Part shown: in pieces, positions 34,136 through 40,905 of the stretch
Layout: each line of letters starts with the position of its first letter
How positions within the stretch are numbered: position 1 is the stretch's first letter
Assembly (NCBI GenBank): GCA_030830565.1
Contig: JAURMR010000002.1
Location: forward strand, 1 to 40,905
Direction of reading: 5' to 3'
DNA: 40,905 nt
Origin: Acidimicrobiales bacterium
Lineage (GTDB): Bacteria; Actinomycetota; Acidimicrobiia; Acidimicrobiales; Acidimicrobilacustridaceae
The notes under the pieces: model-generated
What the model was told of the DNA's origin: nothing
The model's database searches: none
Seen by the model: the letters and a program-made list of their open reading frames with translations, nothing else
Made by a program: the position numbers and the translations under genes

Positions 34136-34164
34136 TTGCTTCGGACTGAACTGAGTTCTATAGT
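34136..34164 (+). promoter_or_regulatory. Promoter of Nif11 genes 7-9
   Basis: TTGCTT (34136-34141), 17-bp spacer and TATAGT (34159-34164), 63 bp before the ATG. The spacer contains GGACTGAAC (34143-34151), shared with the other two array promoters but shifted by 2 bp relative to the -10 box. Confidence 0.65.
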
Positions 34165-34179
34165 TCCGAGTACGCAGGA

Positions 34180-34195
34180 TTCAGCAAAAGCTGAA
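34180..34195 (+). promoter_or_regulatory. Small hairpin in 5' leader of Nif11 gene 7
   Basis: TTCAGC and GCTGAA flank an AAAA loop between the promoter and the AAGGGGGA ribosome site. It may stabilise the transcript; function unknown. Confidence 0.4.
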
Positions 34196-34226
34196 CCCTC
34201 AAGACACCCATGAAGGGGGACGAACC

Positions 34227-34574
34227 ATGAGCATCGAAGAAGCCGATCGGTTCATTGCTGATATCCGCGCCAATCCAGAGAAGTTCGACGACCTCGAGGC
34301 CATGGGCCGCGAGGGCGAAGCACTCGCCGTATTCGAAAAGGTCCAGACCATGGGTTACGACGCCACCGGCGACGAAATCCGCGAAGCCTTCCTTGAATAC
34401 ATCAGCGAAGAACTCGACGCCGACCAACTTGAAGCCGTTGCCGGTGGTCTCTCGGATGGTGGCGCAATCGGTATTGCCGCTGGCGCCGCTGTTGGCGTTG
34501 GTGCCGCGGCCGGCACAGCTATTGCGGTCGTCGTTGTCGCAACTTCATCCGCTGCAGCTGCTGCTGCCATTTAA
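34227..34574 (+). CDS. Nif11-like leader peptide precursor 7
   Basis: A 115-residue precursor. Leader MSIEEADRFIADIRANPEKF, then GYDATGDEIREAFLEYISEE and DADQLEAVAGG. The core (41 residues) begins LSDGGAIGIAAGAAVGVGAA, continues with VVVVATSS and ends AAAAAAI. AAGGGGGA precedes ATG 34227. First gene of a unit with genes 8 and 9, spaced 25-28 bp. Confidence 0.88.
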   Translation: MSIEEADRFIADIRANPEKFDDLEAMGREGEALAVFEKVQTMGYDATGDEIREAFLEYISEELDADQLEAVAGGLSDGGAIGIAAGAAVGVGAAAGTAIAVVVVATSSAAAAAAI

Positions 34575-34599
34575 GAACTCACACGACTAAGGAGACATC

Positions 34600-34920
34600 A
34601 TGAGCACCAAGGAAGCCGATCGCTTCATCGAACGCACCGCATCCGATCAGGAATTTCTTGCTTCAATTGAAGCGCTTGGCAACGATGCCGACGCTGTTTT
34701 TGCCCTTGTGCAATCTGAAGGATTCGACTGCACGCCCGAGGAAATCAAAGAAGCATTCCTTGAGGCCTACGCGTCGCAATTGACCGCCGAACAGCTCGAA
34801 GCAGTTGCTGGGGGCCTCTCCACCAGCGAAGGTCTTGGCATCGGCCTTGGCGGCGGTCTTGGTGCTGTCGCTGTTGGCGTCGGTGTGGCTTCAGCAGCAA
34901 TCGCTGCTGGCGCGGTTTGA
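34600..34920 (+). CDS. Nif11-like leader peptide precursor 8
   Basis: A 106-residue precursor. Leader MSTKEADRFIERTASDQEF, then GFDCTPEEIKEAFLEAYASQ and TAEQLEAVAGG; note a Cys inside the leader. The core (34 residues) is LSTSEGLGIGLGGGLGAVAV then GVGVASAAIAAGAV; its C terminus is AAGAV rather than an unbroken Ala run. AAGGAGA precedes ATG 34600. Confidence 0.87.
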   Translation: MSTKEADRFIERTASDQEFLASIEALGNDADAVFALVQSEGFDCTPEEIKEAFLEAYASQLTAEQLEAVAGGLSTSEGLGIGLGGGLGAVAVGVGVASAAIAAGAV

Positions 34921-34948
34921 GAACAGAACAATCGACCTAGGAGATCCA

Positions 34949-35260
34949 ATGCCTTATAACGACGCAGACGCATTCCTCGACCACATTGCCGAGGACGAGG
35001 CGCTGCAGGAAGAGTTCCGCTCCGCTACCACCGAAGACCAGATCCTGGCGATCCTCGCCCGCGAGCAGGTCACCTGTACTCCAGCCGAAATCCGTGACGC
35101 GTTCCTCGAGCGCTTTGGCTCTGAATTGAATGAAGAACAGCTGGCCGCCATTGCTGGTGGCATCGACGCCGCCACGATCGGTGCGGCAGTTGGTGTGGGC
35201 ACTGGCATCACTGTCGGTGTCGCCGTTGCGGTGGGTGCGTCGGCTGCTGCAGCGGCCTGA
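34949..35260 (+). CDS. Nif11-like leader peptide precursor 9
   Basis: A 103-residue precursor. Leader MPYNDADAFLDHIAEDEAL, then VTCTPAEIRDAFLERFGSE and NEEQLAAIAGG, again with a Cys in the turn before TPxEI. The core (31 residues) is IDAATIGAAVGVGTGITVGV, then AVAVGASAAAAA. TAGGAGA precedes ATG 34949. A probable terminator follows, closing the array. Confidence 0.87.
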   Translation: MPYNDADAFLDHIAEDEALQEEFRSATTEDQILAILAREQVTCTPAEIRDAFLERFGSELNEEQLAAIAGGIDAATIGAAVGVGTGITVGVAVAVGASAAAAA

Positions 35261-35272
35261 CTTCCCGTCTCC

Positions 35273-35304
35273 GGCCAGTAAAACCGCTGGTCAGAGGGTT
35301 TTTT
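35273..35304 (+). terminator. Probable terminator of the Nif11 array
   Basis: GGCCAG (35273-35278) pairs with CTGGTC (35287-35292), including one G-T pair, and a run of six T follows at 35299-35304. It lies 12 bp after precursor 9. Confidence 0.5.
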
Positions 35305-35344
35305 AGAAAATCCTCAAAAAAGTGTGACTGTCAGCCTCCTCGGT

Positions 35345-35377
35345 GACTCTTCCTTGCAGACATTGCAACGAAGAGTC
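35345..35377 (+). promoter_or_regulatory. Long inverted repeat just before a ribosome site
   Basis: GACTCTTC (35345-35352) and TTGCA (35354-35358) pair with TGCAA (35364-35368) and GAAGAGTC (35370-35377): 13 pairs with one C-C mismatch and a 5-nt loop. It ends 3 bp before the AGGAGG site of the gene at 35392. Either an operator or an mRNA structure controlling that gene. Confidence 0.55.
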
Positions 35378-35391
35378 CCCAGGAGGACGTC

Positions 35392-35997
35392 ATGAACACC
35401 ACCACCACCAACAACACAAACACCGAACACTCGAGTGCCAAGAAGAAGCTGGCCGTCGTTGTCGGAGCCTTCATCATCTTGGTGGCGCTGGCGGCGCTGG
35501 TGGGAGAACTGTCCTGGGGCCAAAAGTCACAGGCTGAATCAGTCCCGGCAGTGCAGGTTGCGCCGGCATCAAGCACATCGTCGGCGGCCGGCACATCATC
35601 GGATGGCTCGGCAGCATCGGCGGGCCAAGGTGCCAACAACGCCACGGATGCAGCTGCGCCCGCATCGGTCGATGCCGACGGCAAGGCGGTAGTTCCGGGT
35701 TCGACGCCAGGTACATCGGTGGCCCCGGGTGCAACGACGCCGGTTCCTGCTTCTCCGGTTGCTCCTGGTTCGCCAGTGACCACACCGTCCACCAATGTGA
35801 ACCCCTCGGTTCCGGTCACGGTGCCATCGAACCCCAGCGATGACCATGACGACCACGGTGACGACGATGCTCATGAGTCCGATCGCCGCCACGGTGTTGA
35901 CGACCATGCGGTGGATCACTCTGATCGCCACGACGAGAGCGAGCGTGAGTCACACGGAAACGACGACAACGCACACCGTGAGCACAACGATCGTTGA
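35392..35997 (+). CDS. Membrane-anchored protein with Asp/His-rich tail
   Basis: A 201-residue protein. A Thr/Asn-rich N terminus, KKK, and one membrane helix (about 20-41, LAVVVGAFIILVALAALVG) put the rest outside. A Ser/Ala/Pro/Thr-rich linker (about 50-145) resembles cell-wall spanning regions. The last 52 residues are almost all Asp, His, Glu, Arg, Ser and Asn (for example DDHDDHGDDDAHE), a likely metal-binding or highly charged tail. It has an ideal AGGAGG site, a long inverted repeat upstream and a very strong terminator downstream, so it is its own unit. Family not recognised; codon bias of the tail may inflate the open frame, but the initiation signals support it. Confidence 0.75.
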   Translation: MNTTTTNNTNTEHSSAKKKLAVVVGAFIILVALAALVGELSWGQKSQAESVPAVQVAPASSTSSAAGTSSDGSAASAGQGANNATDAAAPASVDADGKAVVPGSTPGTSVAPGATTPVPASPVAPGSPVTTPSTNVNPSVPVTVPSNPSDDHDDHGDDDAHESDRRHGVDDHAVDHSDRHDESERESHGNDDNAHREHNDR

Positions 35998-36015
35998 ACA
36001 GACACAACTCACAAC

Positions 36016-36053
36016 CGGAAAGGGCCACCGCGTTCGAGCGGTGGCCCTTTCCG
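36016..36053 (+). terminator. Strong rho-independent terminator
   Basis: A perfect 16-bp stem (CGGAAAGGGCCACCGC with GCGGTGGCCCTTTCCG), 6-nt loop GTTCGA, then TTTTC. It lies 18 bp after the Asp/His-rich gene. Confidence 0.92.
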
Positions 36054-36099
36054 TTTTCAACTCAACACGGTTCAGGTCCGAAGACTACGGTTCGCATCT

Positions 36100-37008
36100 G
36101 TGACATTTCGCGTATCGAAAGGCGTACAGCCAACTGCAACCGACGCCGAACTTGTCGAAGCGATCGTCAACGGAAACGAGCAAGCATTTGCAGTGCTTTA
36201 TGACCGTTATGCAGATCGCGTGTATTCATTTTGTTTGACGCTGACTCGTGATCGAGGACTCGCTGAAGACGTTGTGTCAGACACGTTCGTTGCCGCATGG
36301 CAAAACATGTCGGCATTACGAGACCCTTCAGCAGTTCGCGCGTTTCTTTTTCGCATCGCAAGGAATCGAGTCGCGCGTGTTGGTGAACGTACCGCACGAC
36401 AGGTGCCCGTCGATCCGGAAGGTTCGGTGCTTGCTTCGCTCGCAGCTGAAGTCGATGTTGCCGATGGTGTGAGCGAAAAATCTGAAGGTGGTTCGTTGCG
36501 CGACGAATCTTTCGAACTTGTTTGGGCCGCGGCAGAAGGCCTAAACGAAAACGAACGCGCGGTGCTCGAACTTTCTGTGCGTCAGGGTCTCGAAGGCGAA
36601 GAGCTGGCAAAGTCGATGGGAGTGACGCGTCATAACGCCACAGTGCTCACATCGCGAATGCGCGCCAATCTTGAACGGTCCATCAGTGCGCTGTATCTCG
36701 TTCGCCAGGACAATCCGCGTTGTGAGGAATTCCGACAGGTGACGACCACCTACGAGGGTGTCTTCACACCGGTGTGGCGCAAGCGCATTGGTCGGCACAT
36801 CGATCAGTGCGCCTATTGCGAGGGTCGGTCTCGTTCGACGGCGCTTTCGACCTTTGCGGCATCCCCGTTGGCTGCCGCCCCAGTCGAGTTGCGGGCCAAG
36901 ATTCTCAAGCGGGCCACGGGCCTGGTGCGGGCCTTCATCGCCGGGAGTCGGCAGCTTGAAGCCAAGGCCAAAGCGGCAGCGACAGGGCCCGTGGACGCAG
37001 AGGCCTGA
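36100..37008 (+). CDS. ECF-type sigma factor with fused zinc-binding anti-sigma-like motif
   Basis: A 302-residue sigma-70 family protein from GTG 36100. Region 2 (about 28-95: NEQAFAVLYDRYADRVYSFC, then AEDVVSDTFVAAWQ) and region 4 (about 150-205: LNENERAVLELSVRQGLEGEE, then MGVTRHNATVL) are clear. The extra C-terminal part holds C208 then H233-IDQ-C237-AY-C240, the Cx24Hx3Cx2C arrangement of zinc anti-sigma domains, followed by a helical Ala-rich end. This suggests a built-in sensor or regulator rather than a separate anti-sigma gene; none is encoded next to it. Likely targets include neighbouring envelope genes, but this is inference. Confidence 0.85.
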   Translation: MTFRVSKGVQPTATDAELVEAIVNGNEQAFAVLYDRYADRVYSFCLTLTRDRGLAEDVVSDTFVAAWQNMSALRDPSAVRAFLFRIARNRVARVGERTARQVPVDPEGSVLASLAAEVDVADGVSEKSEGGSLRDESFELVWAAAEGLNENERAVLELSVRQGLEGEELAKSMGVTRHNATVLTSRMRANLERSISALYLVRQDNPRCEEFRQVTTTYEGVFTPVWRKRIGRHIDQCAYCEGRSRSTALSTFAASPLAAAPVELRAKILKRATGLVRAFIAGSRQLEAKAKAAATGPVDAEA

Positions 37009-37121
37009 CCCCGATCCCTTTGAGAGCAGGCCGAACGCCGTCAGCCTTGGAAAAATCGGCATATTGAACTAAATTCAGCGCCCTGCGCGGAGAGTCTCCA
37101 CTCGACGCGCTTTTTCTGACT

Positions 37122-39356
37122 ATGCGCTCAACTCTCCTTCCTGCCTCTCGCCCTGCCCGACGTCGATCCGGCGCGTCCACGACCACTCGTGGCACGGCCG
37201 CGATCGCAGTGGGAGCGACCTTGGTCGCGGGTTCGGGAGGCGTGGTTCTGAGCCTGCTGGCCAGTACCGAGGCTGGCGCTGCGCCGAGCGATCTCATCGT
37301 CAGCAACTTGCTCGACAACTCAAACCCCGGTTCGCTGCGTCACGCCATTGAATATTCAAACGCCAACGGCGGCGGTGCCATCACCGTGCAGTCGGGGCTC
37401 ACCGGCACGATCAACCTTGCGTCGAACCTGCCCTACATCACGAATCCGATTTCGATTACTGGTCCCGGAAGTGGGTCGCTAGCGGTTGATGGCGGCGACA
37501 CGTTCAAGATGTTCGACACCGGCACCTCGTCGATCACGATCAGTGGGTTGTCTCTTACGAATGCGGGCGGCAACCAGGCTGCAATTCAAGCCGGACACTT
37601 CTCCTCTAGCCCTTCGTTTCTCAACGTTCACGCTCCCGTCGTATTGAGTGATGTTGTCATCACCGGTGGGACCGGTAGCGGCGTTGCGAGCTCGAACTAC
37701 TCGAATGGTTCGTACCTCAATTCGTCGTTGACTAATTGTGTCATCACAGGTAACGCGGGTTCGGGTGTAGCGACAACGGATATGAATTGGACCGTCAGCG
37801 GTTCGGATATTTCATATAACGCTCAAAGTGGATTTAGCGACGCCTATGGACAGACGGTGACGCTCAGCCACTCAACGTTTAGCCACAATGGTGGACGAGG
37901 TATTGATCTTTTCGCTACACGCGGAGTATCGATAGACAACGTCGAATCTGCTCACAATGTGTCGAGTTTCGGAGCCGGTCTTCGAATGCGTGGTTCCGGT
38001 AACGGTGCGACGGTGACCGACTCCTCATTCCACGACAACACCGCTACCTACTTTGGTGGTGCGGGCGTGTGGCTCTACGGCGGTACGTTCAACTTCACTC
38101 GGGTGACTGTGAGCGACAATGTCTCTGCGCTCGGGGGCGGAATGGCGATCGGTTCGTTCTCAACGGTGGATATCACCGACTCGGACATCACCGGCAATTC
38201 GGCATCCGGGAAGGGTGGCGGCCTTTCGATCGCGAACACCAACCTGCAAGCAAACACCAAGGTCACGCTCACCAACACTTCAGTTACGGGTAACACCGCA
38301 GCTGGCGGCGGTGGGGGAATCTCGGTCGACAATGCTCGCCTGTACACCGATAACGCGGAGATTTCGAATAACGATGGCAATCACGCTTCGGGCACCGCAA
38401 AGGGTGGCGGTGTTTTACTCGTGCGTTCGCAAGCCGAGTTCGTTTCTTCGGTGCTTGACGGCAACTCCGCCTATGCCGGTGGTGGCGTGAGAGTTTCCAG
38501 TTCTACCGTCAATGTGCTGTATTCAGCAATCACGTCGAATGTTGCGACACAAGGTGGCGCTCTCAGTATCACTTCGCAGTCAACCGTCTCGATCGATCAC
38601 TCCCTACTCGCCGACAACTTGGGCACTCTTGGTGGCGCGTTGTGGAGCGATATTTCAAGCACGACGCTCAATAACACCACGATCACTGGCAACCAGGCCG
38701 CGTCGTATTCGGTTGCTCGTCTTTTGGGCGGAAGTTCGCTCACCGTTGTTGAGTCAACAATTGCCCAGAACACAGACTCTGCCGTTGCTCCGACCGAAGC
38801 CATCTCTGGTCCCGATGCAACTTCGTCGTTCACGAGTTCAATTCTTTGGGGCAATACGCGCAACAACACGAATGAAGTTGGCAACACGACCAGCGTTTCG
38901 GGAACGACCTTCACAAACTCAATCGTTGATCATCACGGAACCATTGTTGATGGTGGCGGCAACTTGGCTTCGGATCCGTTGCTTGCTCCGCTTGCCGATA
39001 ACGGCGGCCAGACCGACACGATGGCGCTGACCTACGGCAGCCCTGCACTCGATGCCGGATCGACCGCCTCGACCAGTTCCTTCGACCAACGCGGTGCCGG
39101 CTTCACTCGCAAAATTGGTTCGCACTTGGACATTGGTGCCTACGAAGCGCAAACGCCTCCAACCCCACCGACACCGACGACCACCATCCCCGACAACGGC
39201 GGCGGCGGTTCGGATCCGGCCGATGGCGGGTCGGGTAGCGGTTCGCTTCCAGTAACGGGTGTTGAGTTCGGCGCGACGCTTGCTGGTGGCGCTGTCTTAC
39301 TGACGGGCGGCGGTCTCCTGGCCGGGTTTGCTCGTCGTAATCGCAAGCTGATCTGA
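37122..39356 (+). CDS. LPXTG-anchored beta-helix surface protein
   Basis: A 744-residue exported protein. The N terminus (RPARRRSG, then AAIAVGATLVAGSGGVVLSLL ending near TEAGAAPS) is a long signal peptide. The mature part is a right-handed parallel beta-helix with many N-T-x-x-G-G-G rungs (about 60-640), closing with the LASDPLLAPLADNGGQTDTM block and GAYEAQ typical of choice-of-anchor proteins. A Thr/Pro linker leads to LPVTG at 709-713, a hydrophobic helix and RRNRK: a complete sortase signal. It would be covalently fixed to the peptidoglycan. Adhesion or polysaccharide binding is likely. Related to the unanchored protein at 12587-13831. ATG 37122 has no clear ribosome site. Confidence 0.88.
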   Translation: MRSTLLPASRPARRRSGASTTTRGTAAIAVGATLVAGSGGVVLSLLASTEAGAAPSDLIVSNLLDNSNPGSLRHAIEYSNANGGGAITVQSGLTGTINLASNLPYITNPISITGPGSGSLAVDGGDTFKMFDTGTSSITISGLSLTNAGGNQAAIQAGHFSSSPSFLNVHAPVVLSDVVITGGTGSGVASSNYSNGSYLNSSLTNCVITGNAGSGVATTDMNWTVSGSDISYNAQSGFSDAYGQTVTLSHSTFSHNGGRGIDLFATRGVSIDNVESAHNVSSFGAGLRMRGSGNGATVTDSSFHDNTATYFGGAGVWLYGGTFNFTRVTVSDNVSALGGGMAIGSFSTVDITDSDITGNSASGKGGGLSIANTNLQANTKVTLTNTSVTGNTAAGGGGGISVDNARLYTDNAEISNNDGNHASGTAKGGGVLLVRSQAEFVSSVLDGNSAYAGGGVRVSSSTVNVLYSAITSNVATQGGALSITSQSTVSIDHSLLADNLGTLGGALWSDISSTTLNNTTITGNQAASYSVARLLGGSSLTVVESTIAQNTDSAVAPTEAISGPDATSSFTSSILWGNTRNNTNEVGNTTSVSGTTFTNSIVDHHGTIVDGGGNLASDPLLAPLADNGGQTDTMALTYGSPALDAGSTASTSSFDQRGAGFTRKIGSHLDIGAYEAQTPPTPPTPTTTIPDNGGGGSDPADGGSGSGSLPVTGVEFGATLAGGAVLLTGGGLLAGFARRNRKLI

Positions 39357-39429
39357 CGAGATCTTTGCCGGGAGTGAACGTTGGTTGATTCCGGCGCTCG
39401 GCCTGGGAATCGATGGCGCGCTCGCTGAC

Positions 39430-39454
39430 ATTCCGATACGGTCCGCATCGTAAT
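39430..39454. promoter_or_regulatory. Palindromic operator over the TetR start codon
   Basis: ATTCCGATACGG (39430-39441) and CCGCATCGTAAT (39443-39454) flank a single T and match as an inverted repeat at 10 of 12 positions. The right arm includes the first two bases of the TetR start codon. It contains a TACGGT -10-like box 10 bp before the ATG, and there is no Shine-Dalgarno, which fits a leaderless mRNA. Confidence 0.6.
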
Positions 39455-40121
39455 GGGGGAGAACACGAACGAGCAGACCTCGGCCGGTCGGCCGCGAGAC
39501 CCGCGACTTGATGCCGCGATCATCGACGCGACCATCGACCTTCTCACGGAGCGTGGCTACAACGAGTTGAGCCTGGCCGCCGTTGCGGAACGCGCGGAAA
39601 CAACGACCGCTGCGATTTATCGCCGGTACGGATCAAAGTCTGAACTTGTCACCAAGGCCGTGTTCCGCACCGATGGTGATGATGTTGTTGCGGATACTGG
39701 CGACCTCGAAGCCGACCTCGCCATGATGATTCGATGGTCGGTGGAGAAACTTCAACGCCCCGCAGCGTTGGCTGCGATCATTGGTCTTCTTGGCGAGTCG
39801 AAATCCGAACGCAAGAAGAACGTCGTTGAATCTCGTTCTGCAACGCAACTCACTACCGAGCGTCTCGAGCGTGCGAAGGCCGCAGGTGAGTTGCGCGGCG
39901 ATGTTGATGCTGCGCTTCTTGCTTCGCTGATTGATGGTCCTGTACTTCACGTTGTTCTTGGCGGCATGACGACGCCGATTGACGATGCGTGGATTGCGCA
40001 ACTTGTACAGGTCGTGCTCAATGGCGCCCGCGCAGACGCGACGCGCACAGCTTCGACTACTCGTCACCCGAAATCTCGAACCCACACAACTCCGAAAACC
40101 CGAAAGGTCACTTCGCTATGA
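39453..40121 (+). CDS. TetR-family transcriptional regulator
   Basis: A 222-residue regulator. The N-terminal helix-turn-helix (about residues 18-62: AAIIDATIDLLTERGYNELS, then VAERAETTTAAIYRRYGSK) is typical; the ligand domain (about 80-195) is closest in outline to TetR_C_11/16-type domains. A Thr/Arg/Lys-rich tail follows. It overlaps the downstream dehydrogenase by 4 bp (ATGA), so both are expressed together, and a palindrome over its own start suggests autorepression relieved by the substrate of the dehydrogenase. Confidence 0.92.
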   Translation: MGENTNEQTSAGRPRDPRLDAAIIDATIDLLTERGYNELSLAAVAERAETTTAAIYRRYGSKSELVTKAVFRTDGDDVVADTGDLEADLAMMIRWSVEKLQRPAALAAIIGLLGESKSERKKNVVESRSATQLTTERLERAKAAGELRGDVDAALLASLIDGPVLHVVLGGMTTPIDDAWIAQLVQVVLNGARADATRTASTTRHPKSRTHTTPKTRKVTSL

Positions 40122-40905
40122 AGCAGATCATGTTGCACGGCGCGAACGATTGGCGCATCGATGACATCGATGAACCAACTCCTGGACCACGCGATGCTCT
40201 TGTGCGCATTGCCGCGTGCGGTATTTGCGGAACTGATGTGTCGTACATCCACATGGGTATGACCCCAGGACATCCCATTCCGATGGGCCATGAAATGGCG
40301 GGCGTTGTTGAATGGCTCGGCAGCGAAGTGACTGGCGTGTCGGTAGGCGATCGCGTTGTGGTGTGTCCATCCGATGCTGGACATGGGCCGATGGGAACGG
40401 GCGGTCCGCAAGGTGGCCTCACACCTGTTCTCTACGTGCCAGATGCGGCGAATGGAAAGCGCCTCTTCAAAGTCCCCGAAGGATTGGCGTTGACGACGGC
40501 AGCACTTGCCGAACCGTTGGCCGTTGGCATGCAGTCGGTCAACCAGTCAGAGGCGAAGCCGGGGGACAAGGTTGCAGTGTTTGGCTGCGGTCCCATCGGT
40601 CTCTTTGCCATCGCCACGCTCGCCGATCGCGGTGTCACTGATGTGGTTGCTATCGACTTCAGCCATGCCCGCCTTGAATTGGCGAAGCAACTCGGCGCTT
40701 CCCATGTGCTTGACCCGTCTGAGGTTGATGTGTGGGCGGAACTCAAGCGCATCCACGGTGAGGTGCCGTTTATGTTCGGCCCGACAGCAGCAACCGACGT
40801 ATTCATCGAAGCCTCTGGTGCCGACAGTGTGATCGGTGATGTGCTGCAGAACGGGCGAGTCGATGGCCGTCTTGTTGTTGTTGCCCTGCACTATCGCCCG
40901 GTGTC
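40118..40905 (+). CDS. Zinc-dependent alcohol dehydrogenase (MDR family), 3' end outside window
   Basis: The first 262 codons of a medium-chain dehydrogenase. ACGICGTDVSYIH gives the catalytic Zn ligand C37 with the G-T-D signature; H58-E59 in MGHEMAG is the second ligand site; VAVFGCGPIGLFAI is the NAD(P) Rossmann motif, and AIDFSHARLELAKQLGASHVL is the usual continuation. The four-Cys structural zinc loop is absent: the segment at that place reads VCPSDAGHGPMGTGG. The gene starts inside the TetR stop (ATGA) with a weak AAAGGT site. Substrate is likely an alcohol or polyol. Confidence 0.9.
   Translation, partial: MKQIMLHGANDWRIDDIDEPTPGPRDALVRIAACGICGTDVSYIHMGMTPGHPIPMGHEMAGVVEWLGSEVTGVSVGDRVVVCPSDAGHGPMGTGGPQGGLTPVLYVPDAANGKRLFKVPEGLALTTAALAEPLAVGMQSVNQSEAKPGDKVAVFGCGPIGLFAIATLADRGVTDVVAIDFSHARLELAKQLGASHVLDPSEVDVWAELKRIHGEVPFMFGPTAATDVFIEASGADSVIGDVLQNGRVDGRLVVVALHYRPV

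Noticed and set aside
31737-35260. CRISPR or other spaced-repeat array in the repetitive Nif11 region
   Set aside because: The repeats are coding leaders of about 216 bp and promoter copies, not short identical repeats with unique spacers.
37085-37115. Terminator or ECF promoter upstream of the LPXTG gene (GGAGAGTCTCC palindrome, GCGC arms and T5 run)
   Set aside because: The palindrome leaves almost no loop, the outer arms are short, and no convincing -35/-10 pair could be fixed; too weak to list as a feature.
1-40905. tRNA, rRNA, insertion sequences, attachment sites or replication origin
   Set aside because: I found no cloverleaf-like sequence, transposase, integrase or DnaA-box cluster that I could support by reading.

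Overview
The window looks like chromosomal DNA of a medium-GC actinobacterium, most plausibly class Acidimicrobiia. The clues are OmpR-type two-component systems, luciferase-like F420/flavin oxidoreductases, PhyH and isopenicillin-N-synthase-type oxygenases, a cyclase-family hydrolase, an LPXTG-anchored surface protein, many ATGA stop/start overlaps and frequent GTG starts. The taxonomic call is an inference from gene content; no rRNA or tRNA gene is visible. No stretch over 300 bases is free of genes.

Layout. 1-2404: the end of a signal peptidase, then a divergent response regulator and GAF histidine kinase. 2407-6060: a fatty acid hydroxylase coupled to a pantothenate-kinase-like gene (minus), then an amidohydrolase-fold/SDR operon (plus). 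6120-8798: a small secreted four-Cys repeat protein divergent from a complete OmpR/HK pair, with 11-bp-phased repeats in the shared promoter region. 8858-16738: an alkylsulfatase, an extradiol dioxygenase, a bicupin, a beta-helix exported protein, a lipoprotein hydrolase coupled to an SMP-30 protein, and a small conserved protein. 16942-21866: DEAD-box helicase, ferritin-like protein, LLM oxidoreductase, cyclase-family protein, HAD phosphatase. 21931-29814: lipoprotein esterase, TSUP transporter with small partner, patatin, two Fe(II) oxygenases, a second LLM enzyme and membrane proteins. 29922-31719: an orphan branched-chain-amino-acid-type binding lipoprotein and a DUF11/IPT remnant.

The most unusual region is 31737-35260. 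It holds nine consecutive small genes that each encode a Nif11-like leader of about 72-80 residues ending in a Gly-Gly site, followed by a short core of 27-43 residues. Most cores are Gly/Ala/Val-rich, helix-like and end in a run of five or six alanines. Three recognisable promoters divide them into units (gene 1; genes 2-6; genes 7-9). Genes 1 and 2 are a recent duplication in which promoter and leader were kept and the core changed. No modification enzyme or peptidase-type exporter lies in the window, so this is an orphan precursor array. It is followed by a membrane-anchored Asp/His-rich protein behind a long inverted repeat, an ECF sigma factor carrying its own zinc-binding anti-sigma-like motif, and a sortase-anchored (LPVTG) beta-helix surface protein. 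Together these suggest a surface or secretion-related locus.

The right edge holds a TetR regulator, with a palindromic site over its own start codon, translationally coupled to a zinc-dependent alcohol dehydrogenase cut by the window end.
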